Part shown: one piece after another, positions 7,704-16,720 of the stretch
Position numbering within the stretch: the stretch's first letter is position 1
Layout: each line of letters opens with the position of its first letter
NCBI GenBank assembly: GCA_002394385.1
Contig: DGTS01000039.1
Location: 10,803 to 74,802 of the forward strand
Origin: Prevotella sp. UBA4330
GTDB taxonomy: Bacteria; Bacteroidota; Bacteroidia; Bacteroidales; Bacteroidaceae
Direction: 5' to 3'
Length of the DNA stretch: 64,000 nucleotides
Notes under the pieces: generated by a model
Databases searched by the model: none
What the model was told of the DNA's origin: nothing
The model's input: only the letters and a program-made list of their open reading frames with translations
Program-made: the position numbers and the translations under genes

Positions 7704-10337
7704 ATGATGACAGCAAACGAAATCCGCGACTCGTTCAAGAAATTCTTCGAGTCGAAAGGTCATGCAGTGGTTGCGTCGGCACCTATGGTAATCAAGGACG
7801 ACCCAACGCTGATGTTCACTAACGCAGGTATGAACCAGTGGAAGGATATTATCCTCGGAACACGCGAACCAGAGCCGCGACGCCGAGCGAACTCACAGAA
7901 GTGCCTGCGCGTGAGCGGAAAACACAACGACCTGGAGGAAGTTGGTCACGACACATATCACCACACCATGTTCGAGATGCTCGGCAACTGGTCGTTTGGC
8001 GACTATTTCAAGGAGGGTGCCATCGACATGGCATGGGAATATCTCGTCGATGTGCTGCACCTCGACCCGAAAGACCTGTATGTCACGGTGTTTGAAGGTT
8101 CGCCCGAGGAGAACATTCCGCGCGACGACGAGGCTGCATCTTACTGGGCAAAGCACGTGCCTGCCGACCATATCATCAATGGCAACAAGCACGATAACTT
8201 CTGGGAGATGGGTGACACAGGTCCCTGTGGTCCCTGTTCGGAAATCCACCTCGACTCGCGCACAGCGGAGGAGAAGGCGAAGGTGCCTGGACGCGAACTG
8301 GTGAACAAGGACGACCCACAGGTGATAGAGATATGGAACCTTGTGTTCATGCAGTTCAACCGCAAGGCTGACGGCTCGTTGGAGAAACTCTCGATGAACG
8401 TCATAGACACCGGCATGGGCTTCGAGCGTCTGGTGCGTGCCTTGCAGGGCAAGCACTCCAACTATGACACCGACGTGTTCCAGCCGATGATAAAGGAGAT
8501 TGAGAACCTTACGGGATTGAAATACGGAAACGCTGACGGAGAACAGGTTGATGTGGCCATGCGCGTAATAGCCGACCACATACGTGCCGTAAGTTTCTCT
8601 ATTGCCGACGGACAGTTGCCTGGCAATGCCAAGGCAGGATATGTAATCCGCCGTATCCTGCGCCGTGCCGTGCGCTATGCATATACATTCCTTGGACAGA
8701 AGGAGGCATTCCTCTTCAAACTTGTTCCGATGCTTGTTCACGAGATGGGCGACGCTTATCCCGAACTGAAGGCTCAGCGTGAACTCATCACACGCGTTAT
8801 AAAGGAGGAGGAAGACTCGTTCCTGCGCACTCTCGACCGTGGTATCCGCATGCTCGACAGCAGCATGGAGGCGCTGAAGGCTGAAGGAAAGACACAACTG
8901 GACGGGGCAGATGCCTTCAAACTGTTCGACACCTACGGCTTCCCGCTCGACCTCACCGAACTGATCTGCCGCGAGAACGGCTTCACCGTTGACGAGGAAG
9001 GATTCAACACCGAGATGCAGAAGCAGAAAGAGCGTGCCCGCAACGCTGCTGCCGTGGAGAATGGCGACTGGATTATTGTTAACGAGTCGTCTGCTGAGCA
9101 GCAGTTTGTAGGTTATGACTACACAGAATATGAGTGCCACATCATACGCTACCGTCAGGTGACGCAGAAGAAGAGCACATTCTATGAACTGGTACTCGAC
9201 TACACCCCATTCTATGGTGAGATGGGTGGTCAGGTAGGCGACCAAGGTGTGCTTGTAAGCGAGGACGAGACAGTGGACATCATCGATACAAAACGTGAGA
9301 ACGGACAGAGCATACACATCGTGAAGAAACTGCCGAAGAACATCGAGGCAGACTTCATGGCTTGCGTTGACACCGACAAGCGCGACGCATGTGCCGCTAA
9401 CCATACCGCGACCCACCTGCTCGACTATGCTCTGAAGCAGGTGCTGGGCGACCATGTGGAGCAGAAGGGCTCGTTCGTAAGTCCCGACACGCTGCGCTTC
9501 GACTTCTCCCACTTCCAGAAAGTCACCGACGAGGAACTGCGTGAGGTGGAACGTCTGGTGAACTCTATGATTCGTCAGGACATCAGTCTTGAGGAGTTCC
9601 GCGACACTCCTATCGAGGAAGCACGCAAACTGGGTGCCATCGCCCTCTTCGGCGAGAAGTACGGCGACAAGGTGCGCGTGGTGAAGTTCGGTCCGAGTGT
9701 GGAGTTCTGCGGTGGTATTCATGCCCACAGCACCGGTCACATCGGCATGTTCAAGATTGTAAGTGAGGCAAGTGTTGCTGCCGGTATTCGCCGTATTGAG
9801 GCAAAGACAGGCAAAGAGACTGAAGACCTCGTGTATAATATGGAGGACGGCATTCGCGTTCTGAGGGCGTTGTTCAACAATGCTAAGGATTTGGAAGGCA
9901 CCATCCAAAGATATATCAACGAGCACGACGAACTGAAAAAGCAAGTTGAGAAATACACCGTGGAGGCAGAGGAGCGCATGAAAGAAAAGATTCTCGATAA
10001 GGTGCGCATCGTAAACGGCGTGAAGGTTTTCGCTGCTGTACTGCCCATCAAGCCAGAAATGGCGAAAGACCTTGTGTTCAAGGTGCGCGCAGCAGAGCCA
10101 GAGAGTTCTATCTGCGTTGTAGGAAGTGTTTCTGAAAACCGTCCGATGCTGAATGTAATCATCAGCGAAGACCTTGTGAAGAACCACAACATGAACGCAG
10201 GACAACTGGTGCGCGAGGCTGCAAAACTGATTCAAGGTGGCGGTGGCGGACAGCCCCACTTCGCTTCTGCAGGTGGCAAGAACCCCGACGGCATCAGTGC
10301 CGCTGTGGACAAGGTGATAGAACTTGCAAATCTCTAA
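7704..10337 (+). CDS. alaS: Alanyl-tRNA synthetase
   Basis: This enzyme charges tRNA-Ala with alanine and edits mischarged Ser/Gly. The start is placed at the double ATG (7704/7707; MMTANEIRDSF), because the upstream ATG precedes the promoter. The N-terminal catalytic domain shows the class II motif (GMNQWKDIILG, FEMLGNWSFGDYF). The editing domain carries zinc/editing residues NHTATHLL and CGGIHAHSTG, and the C-terminal DHHA1/C-Ala domain ends with a GGGGGQPHFASAGG segment. About 877 residues is normal length. Confidence 0.97.
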   Translation: MMTANEIRDSFKKFFESKGHAVVASAPMVIKDDPTLMFTNAGMNQWKDIILGTREPEPRRRANSQKCLRVSGKHNDLEEVGHDTYHHTMFEMLGNWSFGDYFKEGAIDMAWEYLVDVLHLDPKDLYVTVFEGSPEENIPRDDEAASYWAKHVPADHIINGNKHDNFWEMGDTGPCGPCSEIHLDSRTAEEKAKVPGRELVNKDDPQVIEIWNLVFMQFNRKADGSLEKLSMNVIDTGMGFERLVRALQGKHSNYDTDVFQPMIKEIENLTGLKYGNADGEQVDVAMRVIADHIRAVSFSIADGQLPGNAKAGYVIRRILRRAVRYAYTFLGQKEAFLFKLVPMLVHEMGDAYPELKAQRELITRVIKEEEDSFLRTLDRGIRMLDSSMEALKAEGKTQLDGADAFKLFDTYGFPLDLTELICRENGFTVDEEGFNTEMQKQKERARNAAAVENGDWIIVNESSAEQQFVGYDYTEYECHIIRYRQVTQKKSTFYELVLDYTPFYGEMGGQVGDQGVLVSEDETVDIIDTKRENGQSIHIVKKLPKNIEADFMACVDTDKRDACAANHTATHLLDYALKQVLGDHVEQKGSFVSPDTLRFDFSHFQKVTDEELREVERLVNSMIRQDISLEEFRDTPIEEARKLGAIALFGEKYGDKVRVVKFGPSVEFCGGIHAHSTGHIGMFKIVSEASVAAGIRRIEAKTGKETEDLVYNMEDGIRVLRALFNNAKDLEGTIQRYINEHDELKKQVEKYTVEAEERMKEKILDKVRIVNGVKVFAAVLPIKPEMAKDLVFKVRAAEPESSICVVGSVSENRPMLNVIISEDLVKNHNMNAGQLVREAAKLIQGGGGGQPHFASAGGKNPDGISAAVDKVIELANL

Positions 10338-10350
10338 GTGTATCATATAG

Positions 10351-10385
10351 AAAATGGGTGTCGGTAATGATCCGACATCCATTTT
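10351..10385. terminator. Terminator hairpin between alaS and the AraC-type gene
   Basis: Fourteen-base arms (AAAATGGGTGTCGG at 10351-10364 and its near-perfect complement at 10372-10385, one wobble) end in a TTTT run. The genes converge here and the hairpin abuts the stop of the AraC-type gene, so it probably serves both directions. Confidence 0.75.
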
Positions 10386-11239
10386 CATTTCCCCTCGAAA
10401 CTTCGCCGATAAGCCATGGGCGACATTCCCGAGCGTGTCTTGAAGAAATTGGTGAGAGCCGACTGGTCGTTGAAGAAGAGCATTTCCGATATTTCGCTTA
10501 TGTTGTAGGAGGAAGAGCGGAGCAGTTTGCATATCTCATTATATAAATAGGTGTTGAGATAAGCGTTGATGGTGTGTCCCGACATTTCCTTCACCGTGCG
10601 CGAAAGATAGGTGGTGGTGATGTTCAGGCGGTCGGCATAGAACTTGATCTGGCGTTCTTTCCTGAAATTGCGCGAAGCCAGATGAAGAAAGATCTTGAAA
10701 ATATTCTGCTTGTTGGGCAGGTCGTGTGAAGGCTGCATGTTGCTGCCATAGAGCAACTCGCTGAAGAGCAGTTGCACCACATGCACCAGATGGTCAATCA
10801 TTTCCTGACGGTAAAGATGCGGAACGGAATAGGTGTTGTGGATCTGTCTGCTCAGGACGGCGAACAACTCGGCCTTGCCTTCACTCAGATGGAACACCGG
10901 CAGCAGATCGTAGGCATAGCTGTACTCCATGCCCATCAGATTCTCGTCGAATGCCAATACCTTATTATAATAGTCATCCTCTATCATCAGGTTGATGGCC
11001 TGCAGGTCCTCCGTATAAGAATCATAGCTGACGGGATAGTTGGGCGGCACCAGCACGAGGTCGTTCTCTCCCAGTTCAATCAGGTTTCCCTTCAGCCGAT
11101 AGCTCATCCGCCCTTTCTGCACCAATACCAGCGTATAGAAATTCACGCATATCTGCCCCTTCTCTATCTTCTCCAGCACGGAATCATCCAGCCTGGCCAC
11201 CGACACACTGGCACCGGCGGAGTAATCATTGTGCATCAT
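10385..11239 (-). CDS. AraC-family transcriptional regulator
   Basis: An N-terminal cupin-like sensing region is followed by a C-terminal AraC domain (last about 100 residues) with two helix-turn-helix units: FYADRLNITTTYLSRTVKE and ISEISEMLFFNDQSALTNFFK, then GMSPMAYRR. The reading frame opens at 11347, but the gene's own promoter lies at 11306-11337, so translation should start at the double ATG at 11239/11236, giving about 284 residues. It is divergent from the dicarboxylate/asparagine catabolic genes and is the obvious candidate regulator; the effector is unknown. Confidence 0.85.
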   Translation of the reverse strand: MMHNDYSAGASVSVARLDDSVLEKIEKGQICVNFYTLVLVQKGRMSYRLKGNLIELGENDLVLVPPNYPVSYDSYTEDLQAINLMIEDDYYNKVLAFDENLMGMEYSYAYDLLPVFHLSEGKAELFAVLSRQIHNTYSVPHLYRQEMIDHLVHVVQLLFSELLYGSNMQPSHDLPNKQNIFKIFLHLASRNFRKERQIKFYADRLNITTTYLSRTVKEMSGHTINAYLNTYLYNEICKLLRSSSYNISEISEMLFFNDQSALTNFFKTRSGMSPMAYRRSFEGK

Positions 11240-11305
11240 GTTGGACACTTCTGCCAACGTAAAGATTCTCGATATCAAAAGGCTAATATGGTTTGATTGA
11301 CTTTG

Positions 11306-11337
11306 CAAAAATAACGAATTGTTTCGGATTTTACAAA
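11306..11337 (-). promoter_or_regulatory. Promoter of the AraC-type regulator
   Basis: On the minus strand TTTG (plus CAAA, 11334-11337) and TATTTTTG (plus 11306-11313) are 20 bases apart. The predicted transcript starts near 11300. This places the first ATG of the open frame (11347) upstream of the promoter and decides the start in favour of 11239/11236. Confidence 0.7.
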
Positions 11338-11379
11338 TATTCTCCATTTTTTTGCAAAGATTCTATAGAAAAAAATATC

Positions 11380-11387
11380 TATCTTTG
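11380..11387 (+). promoter_or_regulatory. -7 promoter element for the dicarboxylate transporter
   Basis: TATCTTTG matches TAnnTTTG about 44 bases before the ATG at 11431. A TTTG at 11351-11354 is 25 bases upstream, longer than optimal spacing; an activator such as the divergent AraC-type protein could compensate (inference). Confidence 0.6.
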
Positions 11388-11430
11388 CCACCGAAAACAA
11401 ATACTACAGCAATCTTATCAATCACCTTCT

Positions 11431-12789
11431 ATGGCTACTACATTAATTATTATCCAACTCTTCATTGTATTGGCACTGATTTTCATCGGTGCGCGTGTGG
11501 GAGGCATCGGTCTAGGTATCTACGGCATGGTAGGCGTATTTATCCTGGTCTTCATCTTCGGACTGAAACCCGGCAACATTCCACTCGACGTGATGCTCAT
11601 CATCGTGAGCGTCATCACAGCCACGGCTTCCTTGCAGGCTGCCGGCGGACTTGACTATCTGGTGGGACTGGCTGCCAAATTCCTCCGTAAGCATCCTGAC
11701 CATATCACTTACTACGGACCGCTCACCACGTGGCTCTTCTGTATCGTTGCAGGCACGGCCCACACCTCCTATTCGCTGTTGCCCATCATTTCCGAGATAG
11801 CTACCAAAAGCAAGATACGCCCCGAACGTCCCATGACCGTTGCCACCATCGCGGCTTCCTTAGGCATCACGGGCAGCCCCATGTCGGCAGCCACGGCAGC
11901 CGTCATCAGCACCGACCTGCTGGGCGGGAAAGGCATCGAGCTGAAAGACATCCTGCTGGTTTGTATTCCGGCCTCACTGATTGCCATCCTCGTCTCGTCG
12001 TTCGTGCAAAACCGCGTGGGCAAGGAACTTGTTGACGATCCCGAATACCAGCGTCGGGTGAAGGAGGGGCTCATCGACCCGAATGAAACCCTGGAAACAG
12101 CCGGTGGCTCAGACGAATCAGCAACCAACGGTCAATATAAGTATGCCAAGCGCGCCGTATGGGCATTCCTGCTGGGCGTGTTCCTCGTGGTTCTTTTTGG
12201 AAGCATTCCTTCCTTGCGTCCCTCATACATGGTGGACGGAGAGATGCAGCGTCTGTCCATGCCGCACACCATCGAGATTCTCATGATGTCTATCGCTGCC
12301 CTCATCCTCATCGTGGGCAAGGCCAAGGTGGGTGATGCCGTGAAGGGCAACATCTTCGGTGCAGGCATGAATGCCATGGTGAGCATCTTCGGTATTGCCT
12401 GGATGGGTGACACCTTCTTCAACGGCAACATCGACTTCTTCAAGAATGGTATCGCCGACATCGTCACGCAGTATCCGTTCCTCTTCGCCATCGCCCTGTT
12501 CTTCATGAGCATCATGCTCTTCTCACAGGCTGCCACCGTGCGCACACTCTATCCGCTGGGCATTGCCCTTGGCATCTCGCCGATGGCTTTGGTGGCCATG
12601 TTCCCTGCCGTCAACGGCTATTTCTTCATCCCCAACTATCCCACTGAGGTGGCTGCCATCAACTTCGACCGTACCGGAACGACGCGCATCGGCAAGTATG
12701 TGATCAACCATTCGTTCCAACTCTCGGGCTTCATCACCACCTTCGTGTCGATAGGCGTCGGTTATCTGATTATCACCTTTCTGTATTAA
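11431..12789 (+). CDS. dcuB: Anaerobic C4-dicarboxylate transporter (DcuA/DcuB family)
   Basis: A 452-residue inner-membrane antiporter that exchanges external aspartate, malate or fumarate for internal succinate. The frame is open from 11293, but ATG 11431 (MATTLIIIQLFIVLALIFIG) follows the promoter and gives the family's usual N-terminus. Many hydrophobic segments are visible, with DcuA/B-like stretches such as TASLQAAGGLDYLV, AGTAHTSYSLLPIISE and GITGSPMSAATAAV. It heads a same-direction run with asparaginase, a porin and aspartase, fitting uptake of asparagine/aspartate and export of succinate during fumarate respiration. DcuA versus DcuB cannot be decided by eye. Confidence 0.9.
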   Translation: MATTLIIIQLFIVLALIFIGARVGGIGLGIYGMVGVFILVFIFGLKPGNIPLDVMLIIVSVITATASLQAAGGLDYLVGLAAKFLRKHPDHITYYGPLTTWLFCIVAGTAHTSYSLLPIISEIATKSKIRPERPMTVATIAASLGITGSPMSAATAAVISTDLLGGKGIELKDILLVCIPASLIAILVSSFVQNRVGKELVDDPEYQRRVKEGLIDPNETLETAGGSDESATNGQYKYAKRAVWAFLLGVFLVVLFGSIPSLRPSYMVDGEMQRLSMPHTIEILMMSIAALILIVGKAKVGDAVKGNIFGAGMNAMVSIFGIAWMGDTFFNGNIDFFKNGIADIVTQYPFLFAIALFFMSIMLFSQAATVRTLYPLGIALGISPMALVAMFPAVNGYFFIPNYPTEVAAINFDRTGTTRIGKYVINHSFQLSGFITTFVSIGVGYLIITFLY

Positions 12790-12827
12790 GTAACGAAATT
12801 ATCTTTAACTATTAATACTTAACAATT

Positions 12828-13877
12828 ATGAAACATTTACGTAGTGTTTTAGTGCTTTTCGCACTCTTAGTTTCTGTCAACATCGTTGCTAAACCTAAAA
12901 TCCGTATCATTGCTACCGGCGGCACCATCGCTGGTGTGAGCCAGTCGGCCACATCGTCTGCCTACAGCGCAGGACAAGTGGGCGTTCAGACGCTTATCGA
13001 TGCTGTTCCCCAGATGCTTTATCTGGCCGACATCAGTGGTGAGCAGCTCGTCAACATCGGCTCTCAGGACATGAACGATGAAGTATGGCTCATGCTCGCC
13101 AAGCGCATCAACCAGTTGCTCAACGAAGAAGACTACGACGGTGTGGTCATCACTCACGGAACCGACACCATGGAAGAGACTGCTTACTTCCTCAATCTTA
13201 CCGTGAAGAGCGACAAGCCCGTAATCCTCGTAGGCTCTATGCGTCCTTCTACAGGTATCAGCGCCGACGGTCCCGGTAACCTCTATGCCGGTGTGGCTGC
13301 TGCTGCAAGCCCTGCATCAAAGGGTCGTGGCGTGATGTGCTGCATGAACAACATGCTGCTCGATGCCAAGGACGTAGTGAAGATGCACACCACCGACGTG
13401 GCTACTTTCCAAGGTGCCAACTACGGCATGGTGGGTTATGTCTATAACGGCGAGGCCATCTACAACCGTACTATCCAGAACAAGCACACCACACAGTCAG
13501 TCTTCGACGTGACCAACCTCGACAAACTGCCCAAGGTGGGTATCGTCTATGGCTATGCCAACTGCTCTCCGCTGCCTATGCAGGCATTCATTGACGCCAA
13601 GTTCGACGGCATCGTGCTCGCTGGTGTTGGCGACGGTAACTTCTACAAGGATGTGTTCGACGTAGCTCTGAAGGCTCGCGAGAAGGGCATCAACATCGTT
13701 CGTTCTTCACGCGTTCCCACAGGTCCCACCTGTCTGAACGGTGAAGTGGATGATGCCAAGTATCACTTCGTGGCTGCCCTCACCCTGAATCCTCAGAAGG
13801 CCCGCGTGCTGCTGATGCTTGCCCTGACCAAGACCACCGACTGGCAGCAGATTCAGCAATATTTCCAGGAGTATTAA
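12828..13877 (+). CDS. ansB: Periplasmic L-asparaginase type II
   Basis: A 349-residue enzyme hydrolysing L-asparagine to aspartate and ammonia. Residues 1-21 are a signal peptide. The first catalytic Thr lies in IIATGGTIAG and the second active-site motif is VVITHGTDTMEETAYFLNL, both intact; the C-terminal SSRVPTGPT stretch is also typical. It lies 38 bases after the transporter gene and feeds aspartate to the transporter and aspartase. Confidence 0.95.
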   Translation: MKHLRSVLVLFALLVSVNIVAKPKIRIIATGGTIAGVSQSATSSAYSAGQVGVQTLIDAVPQMLYLADISGEQLVNIGSQDMNDEVWLMLAKRINQLLNEEDYDGVVITHGTDTMEETAYFLNLTVKSDKPVILVGSMRPSTGISADGPGNLYAGVAAAASPASKGRGVMCCMNNMLLDAKDVVKMHTTDVATFQGANYGMVGYVYNGEAIYNRTIQNKHTTQSVFDVTNLDKLPKVGIVYGYANCSPLPMQAFIDAKFDGIVLAGVGDGNFYKDVFDVALKAREKGINIVRSSRVPTGPTCLNGEVDDAKYHFVAALTLNPQKARVLLMLALTKTTDWQQIQQYFQEY

Positions 13878-13922
13878 TCCTAACTATTCATGTTCAGTCA
13901 ATCACCTTTATATAATTATTTT

Positions 13923-15089
13923 ATGAAGAAAATGATGTTATTCGCCCTGCTCTTCGTGCCAGCAACCATCATGGCACAGCAGGACAAGGACGCATCGGCA
14001 GGCGAGCAAACGCTTTTCGAGAAAGTCACGAAGATAGAGAAGAAGCAGGACAACTTCCACTTCCTGCTCAACCTCAACAACAGTTTCGACGTCAACGAGA
14101 ACGACGGCGAATTCAAGAACGCCAAGTTCAACATGCGCCAGATACGCATCGAGGCCAAGGGAAACATCAACGACACGTTCTCCTTCCGCTGGCGTCAGCG
14201 TCTGAACCGCAACAACACGCCTGCTCCCGACGGTATCGACAACATGCCTTCATCATCCATCGACGTGGCTGGTATCGGTGTCAAGGTCAACGACAAGTTC
14301 TCCATGTTCCTCGGTAAGCAATGCGCAGCCTACGGTGGTATCGAGTTCGACCTCAACCCCATCGAGATCTACGAGTATTCCGATATGGTGGACTACATGA
14401 GCAACTTCCTCACCGGTGCTAACTTCCAGTTCCAGCTCAACCCCAACCATCAAGTACAGTTGCAGGTGCTCGACAGCCGTAGCGGCAGCATGAGCGACAT
14501 GTATGGCGAAGGCTACGAGCAGTCGAAAGTGCCCCTGGTCTATACCGCCAACTGGAACGGTAACTTCGGCGATGTGTTCAAGACCCGTTGGAGCTACTCT
14601 CTGATGAGCCAGGCCCGCGGCAACCAGAGCCATTACATCGCCCTGGGTAACGAAGTGACCGTCAACAACTTCGATGCATTCTTCGACGTGATGTACATGC
14701 GCGAAGGCATCGACCGCGAGGGAATCGTATCGAGCATCGTAGGCAACAACGCCAATGGCGGCCACCGCAACGACGCCGAATACCTCTCGCTCGTACTGAA
14801 GGCACAGTATCGCTTCGCTCCGAAGTGGAACGTATTCGTCAAGGGAATGCTCGAGAACCAAGGACTCTCCAAGGACAATGGTACGGTTGAAAAAGGTAAG
14901 TACCGTACTGCCCTGGGCTATCTCGCCGGACTGGAGTACTATCCGATGAAGAACAGCAACCTGCACTTCTTCCTTACCTACGTAGGTCGTCATTACAGCT
15001 ACACCGACCGCGCCAAGGCCTACGGTTTCGACGACTACAGCACCAATCGCATCTCACTCGGTTACATCTGGCAGCTGCCGATGTTCTAA
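13923..15089 (+). CDS. Outer-membrane porin-like beta-barrel protein
   Basis: About 388 residues from ATG 13923 (MKKMMLFALLFVPATIMAQ, a signal peptide). A short coiled N-terminal stretch (about 25-45) is followed by alternating polar/aromatic beta-strand sequence ending in an aromatic residue (QLPMF), as in outer-membrane barrels. It resembles phosphate-selective porin O/P-like proteins of Bacteroidetes (family assignment tentative). Between asparaginase and aspartase it is likely the outer-membrane entry route for asparagine or dicarboxylates (inference). An upstream in-frame ATG at 13890 would precede the signal peptide and is less likely. Confidence 0.75.
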   Translation: MKKMMLFALLFVPATIMAQQDKDASAGEQTLFEKVTKIEKKQDNFHFLLNLNNSFDVNENDGEFKNAKFNMRQIRIEAKGNINDTFSFRWRQRLNRNNTPAPDGIDNMPSSSIDVAGIGVKVNDKFSMFLGKQCAAYGGIEFDLNPIEIYEYSDMVDYMSNFLTGANFQFQLNPNHQVQLQVLDSRSGSMSDMYGEGYEQSKVPLVYTANWNGNFGDVFKTRWSYSLMSQARGNQSHYIALGNEVTVNNFDAFFDVMYMREGIDREGIVSSIVGNNANGGHRNDAEYLSLVLKAQYRFAPKWNVFVKGMLENQGLSKDNGTVEKGKYRTALGYLAGLEYYPMKNSNLHFFLTYVGRHYSYTDRAKAYGFDDYSTNRISLGYIWQLPMF

Positions 15090-15141
15090 GTCGCATTTAC
15101 AAACATTAATCATTAAGCTTTAAACATTTAAACATCATATT

Positions 15142-16554
15142 ATGTCAGAACAGAAATTCCGCGTAGAGTCCGACCTCTTAGGCGAACTCAAAATCCCCGC
15201 CGAAGCATACTACGGTGTGCAGACACAGCGTGCTATCAACAACTACCACATCTCGCGCAAGCAGATGCGTAGTTACCACGACTTCATCATCGCCATTGCC
15301 TACGTGAAGCTGGCTGCCGTGCAGACCAACCACACCCTCGGTGTCATCAACGACGAGATTTCGGGAGCCATCTCGCAGGCCTGCCGCGAAATCATCGACG
15401 GTAAGTTCCACGAGGACTTCCCCATCGACATGATGCAGGGTGGTGCCGGCACATCCGTCAACATGAATGCCAACGAGGTGATTGCCAACCGTGCCCTTGA
15501 GATCATGGGCCACGAGAAGGGCGAGTACCAGTACTGCTACCCCAACGACCACTGCAACTGCGGACAGTCAACCAACGACGTGTATCCCACCACCATCCGC
15601 CTGGCCCTTATCCGCATGAACAAGAGCCTCGTGGCTGCACTCACCGGCCTGATCAGTGCCCTCCGCTACAAAGGCGAAGAGTTCAAGGATGTCATCAAGA
15701 TGGGCCGTACCCAGCTGCAGGACGCTGTGCCTATGACCAGCGGACAGGAGTTCAACGCCTACGCCAACAACCTGGAGGAAGAGATTCTCAATCTCGAGCG
15801 CAACGTGAAGCTGCTCCATGAGATCAACATGGGTGGCACCGCCATCGGTACCGGTCTGAATGCCGTTCCCGGCTTTGCCAAGCTCTGCGCTGCCAACCTG
15901 AGCAAACTCACCGGCGAGGCTTTCGTTTCTGCCAGCGACCTCGTTGAGGCTACGCCCGATACCGGTGCCTACGTGAGCTACTCTTCAGCCCTGAAGCGTC
16001 TGGCCATCAAACTCTCCAAGATCTGTAACGACCTCCGCCTCATGGCTTCCGGTCCCCGCTGCGGTCTCAATGAGATCAACCTTCCCCCGAAGGCTCCCGG
16101 TTCCAGCATCATGCCCGGCAAGGTGAACCCCGTCATCCCCGAGGTTGTCAACCAGGTTTGCTTCAAGGTGATCGGCAACGACACCACCGTCAGCTTCGCC
16201 GCAGAAGCCGGTCAGCTGCAGCTCAACGTGATGGAGCCCGTCATCACCGAGTCGCTCATCGAGAGCTTGCTCTGGCTGAAGAACGCTATCGAGACGCTTA
16301 CCGAAGAGTGCATCCTCGGCATCACCGTCAACAAGGAGCGTTGCTATGAAATGGTGAAGAACTCTATCGGCATCGTCACCGCCCTGAATCCGTACATCGG
16401 TTACAAGACCAGTACGAAGGTGGCCAAGGAAGCCTTAGAGACCAACCGTTCCGTCTATGATATCGTGTTGGAGAAAGGTCTCATGACGCAAGAGAAACTC
16501 GACGAGGCCCTCGATCCTAAGAACATGCTCAATTCACACAAGATTGTGAAGTAA
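15142..16554 (+). CDS. aspA: Aspartate ammonia-lyase (aspartase)
   Basis: A 470-residue cytoplasmic enzyme converting aspartate to fumarate and ammonia. The fumarase/aspartase superfamily signature GSSIMPGKVNPVIPE is present, with the N-terminal substrate-binding segment QTNHTLGV and the NDVYPTTIRLA motif. The closely related fumarase C is the alternative, but the asparaginase/Dcu neighbourhood supports aspartase. It ends the catabolic run before a strong terminator; the fumarate produced can serve as an electron acceptor. Confidence 0.93.
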   Translation: MSEQKFRVESDLLGELKIPAEAYYGVQTQRAINNYHISRKQMRSYHDFIIAIAYVKLAAVQTNHTLGVINDEISGAISQACREIIDGKFHEDFPIDMMQGGAGTSVNMNANEVIANRALEIMGHEKGEYQYCYPNDHCNCGQSTNDVYPTTIRLALIRMNKSLVAALTGLISALRYKGEEFKDVIKMGRTQLQDAVPMTSGQEFNAYANNLEEEILNLERNVKLLHEINMGGTAIGTGLNAVPGFAKLCAANLSKLTGEAFVSASDLVEATPDTGAYVSYSSALKRLAIKLSKICNDLRLMASGPRCGLNEINLPPKAPGSSIMPGKVNPVIPEVVNQVCFKVIGNDTTVSFAAEAGQLQLNVMEPVITESLIESLLWLKNAIETLTEECILGITVNKERCYEMVKNSIGIVTALNPYIGYKTSTKVAKEALETNRSVYDIVLEKGLMTQEKLDEALDPKNMLNSHKIVK

Positions 16555-16578
16555 GCACAAAGAGAGGTTTCTGTGCAG

Positions 16579-16612
16579 AGCCCGGCTGTCACCACTGGCA
16601 GCCGGGCTTTTT
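16579..16612 (+). terminator. Rho-independent terminator after aspA
   Basis: Perfect 10-bp GC-rich arms (AGCCCGGCTG at 16579-16588 and complement 16599-16608) with a 10-base loop and a T tail. Confidence 0.9.
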
Positions 16613-16656
16613 AAGATTGTGTCCTTTAGCGCGGAATCCTAATGACCGGAGCGGGA

Positions 16657-16701
16657 TAAAAAAGGAGCCGCAGAGATGCTGCAATGCACTTCTGCGGCTC
16701 C
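16657..16701 (-). terminator. Rho-independent terminator after recA
   Basis: Eleven-bp arms (plus 16664-16674 GGAGCCGCAGA and 16691-16701) are followed on the minus strand by a T run (plus A run 16657-16663). It lies just downstream of the recA stop. Confidence 0.9.
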
Positions 16702-16720
16702 TTTTGGCTTATAGTAAGGG

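Noticed and set aside
7893..10532. 879-codon antisense frame over alaS
   Set aside because: It is the complement of a clear alanyl-tRNA synthetase; long antisense frames are expected from the codon bias here, and no domain is visible.
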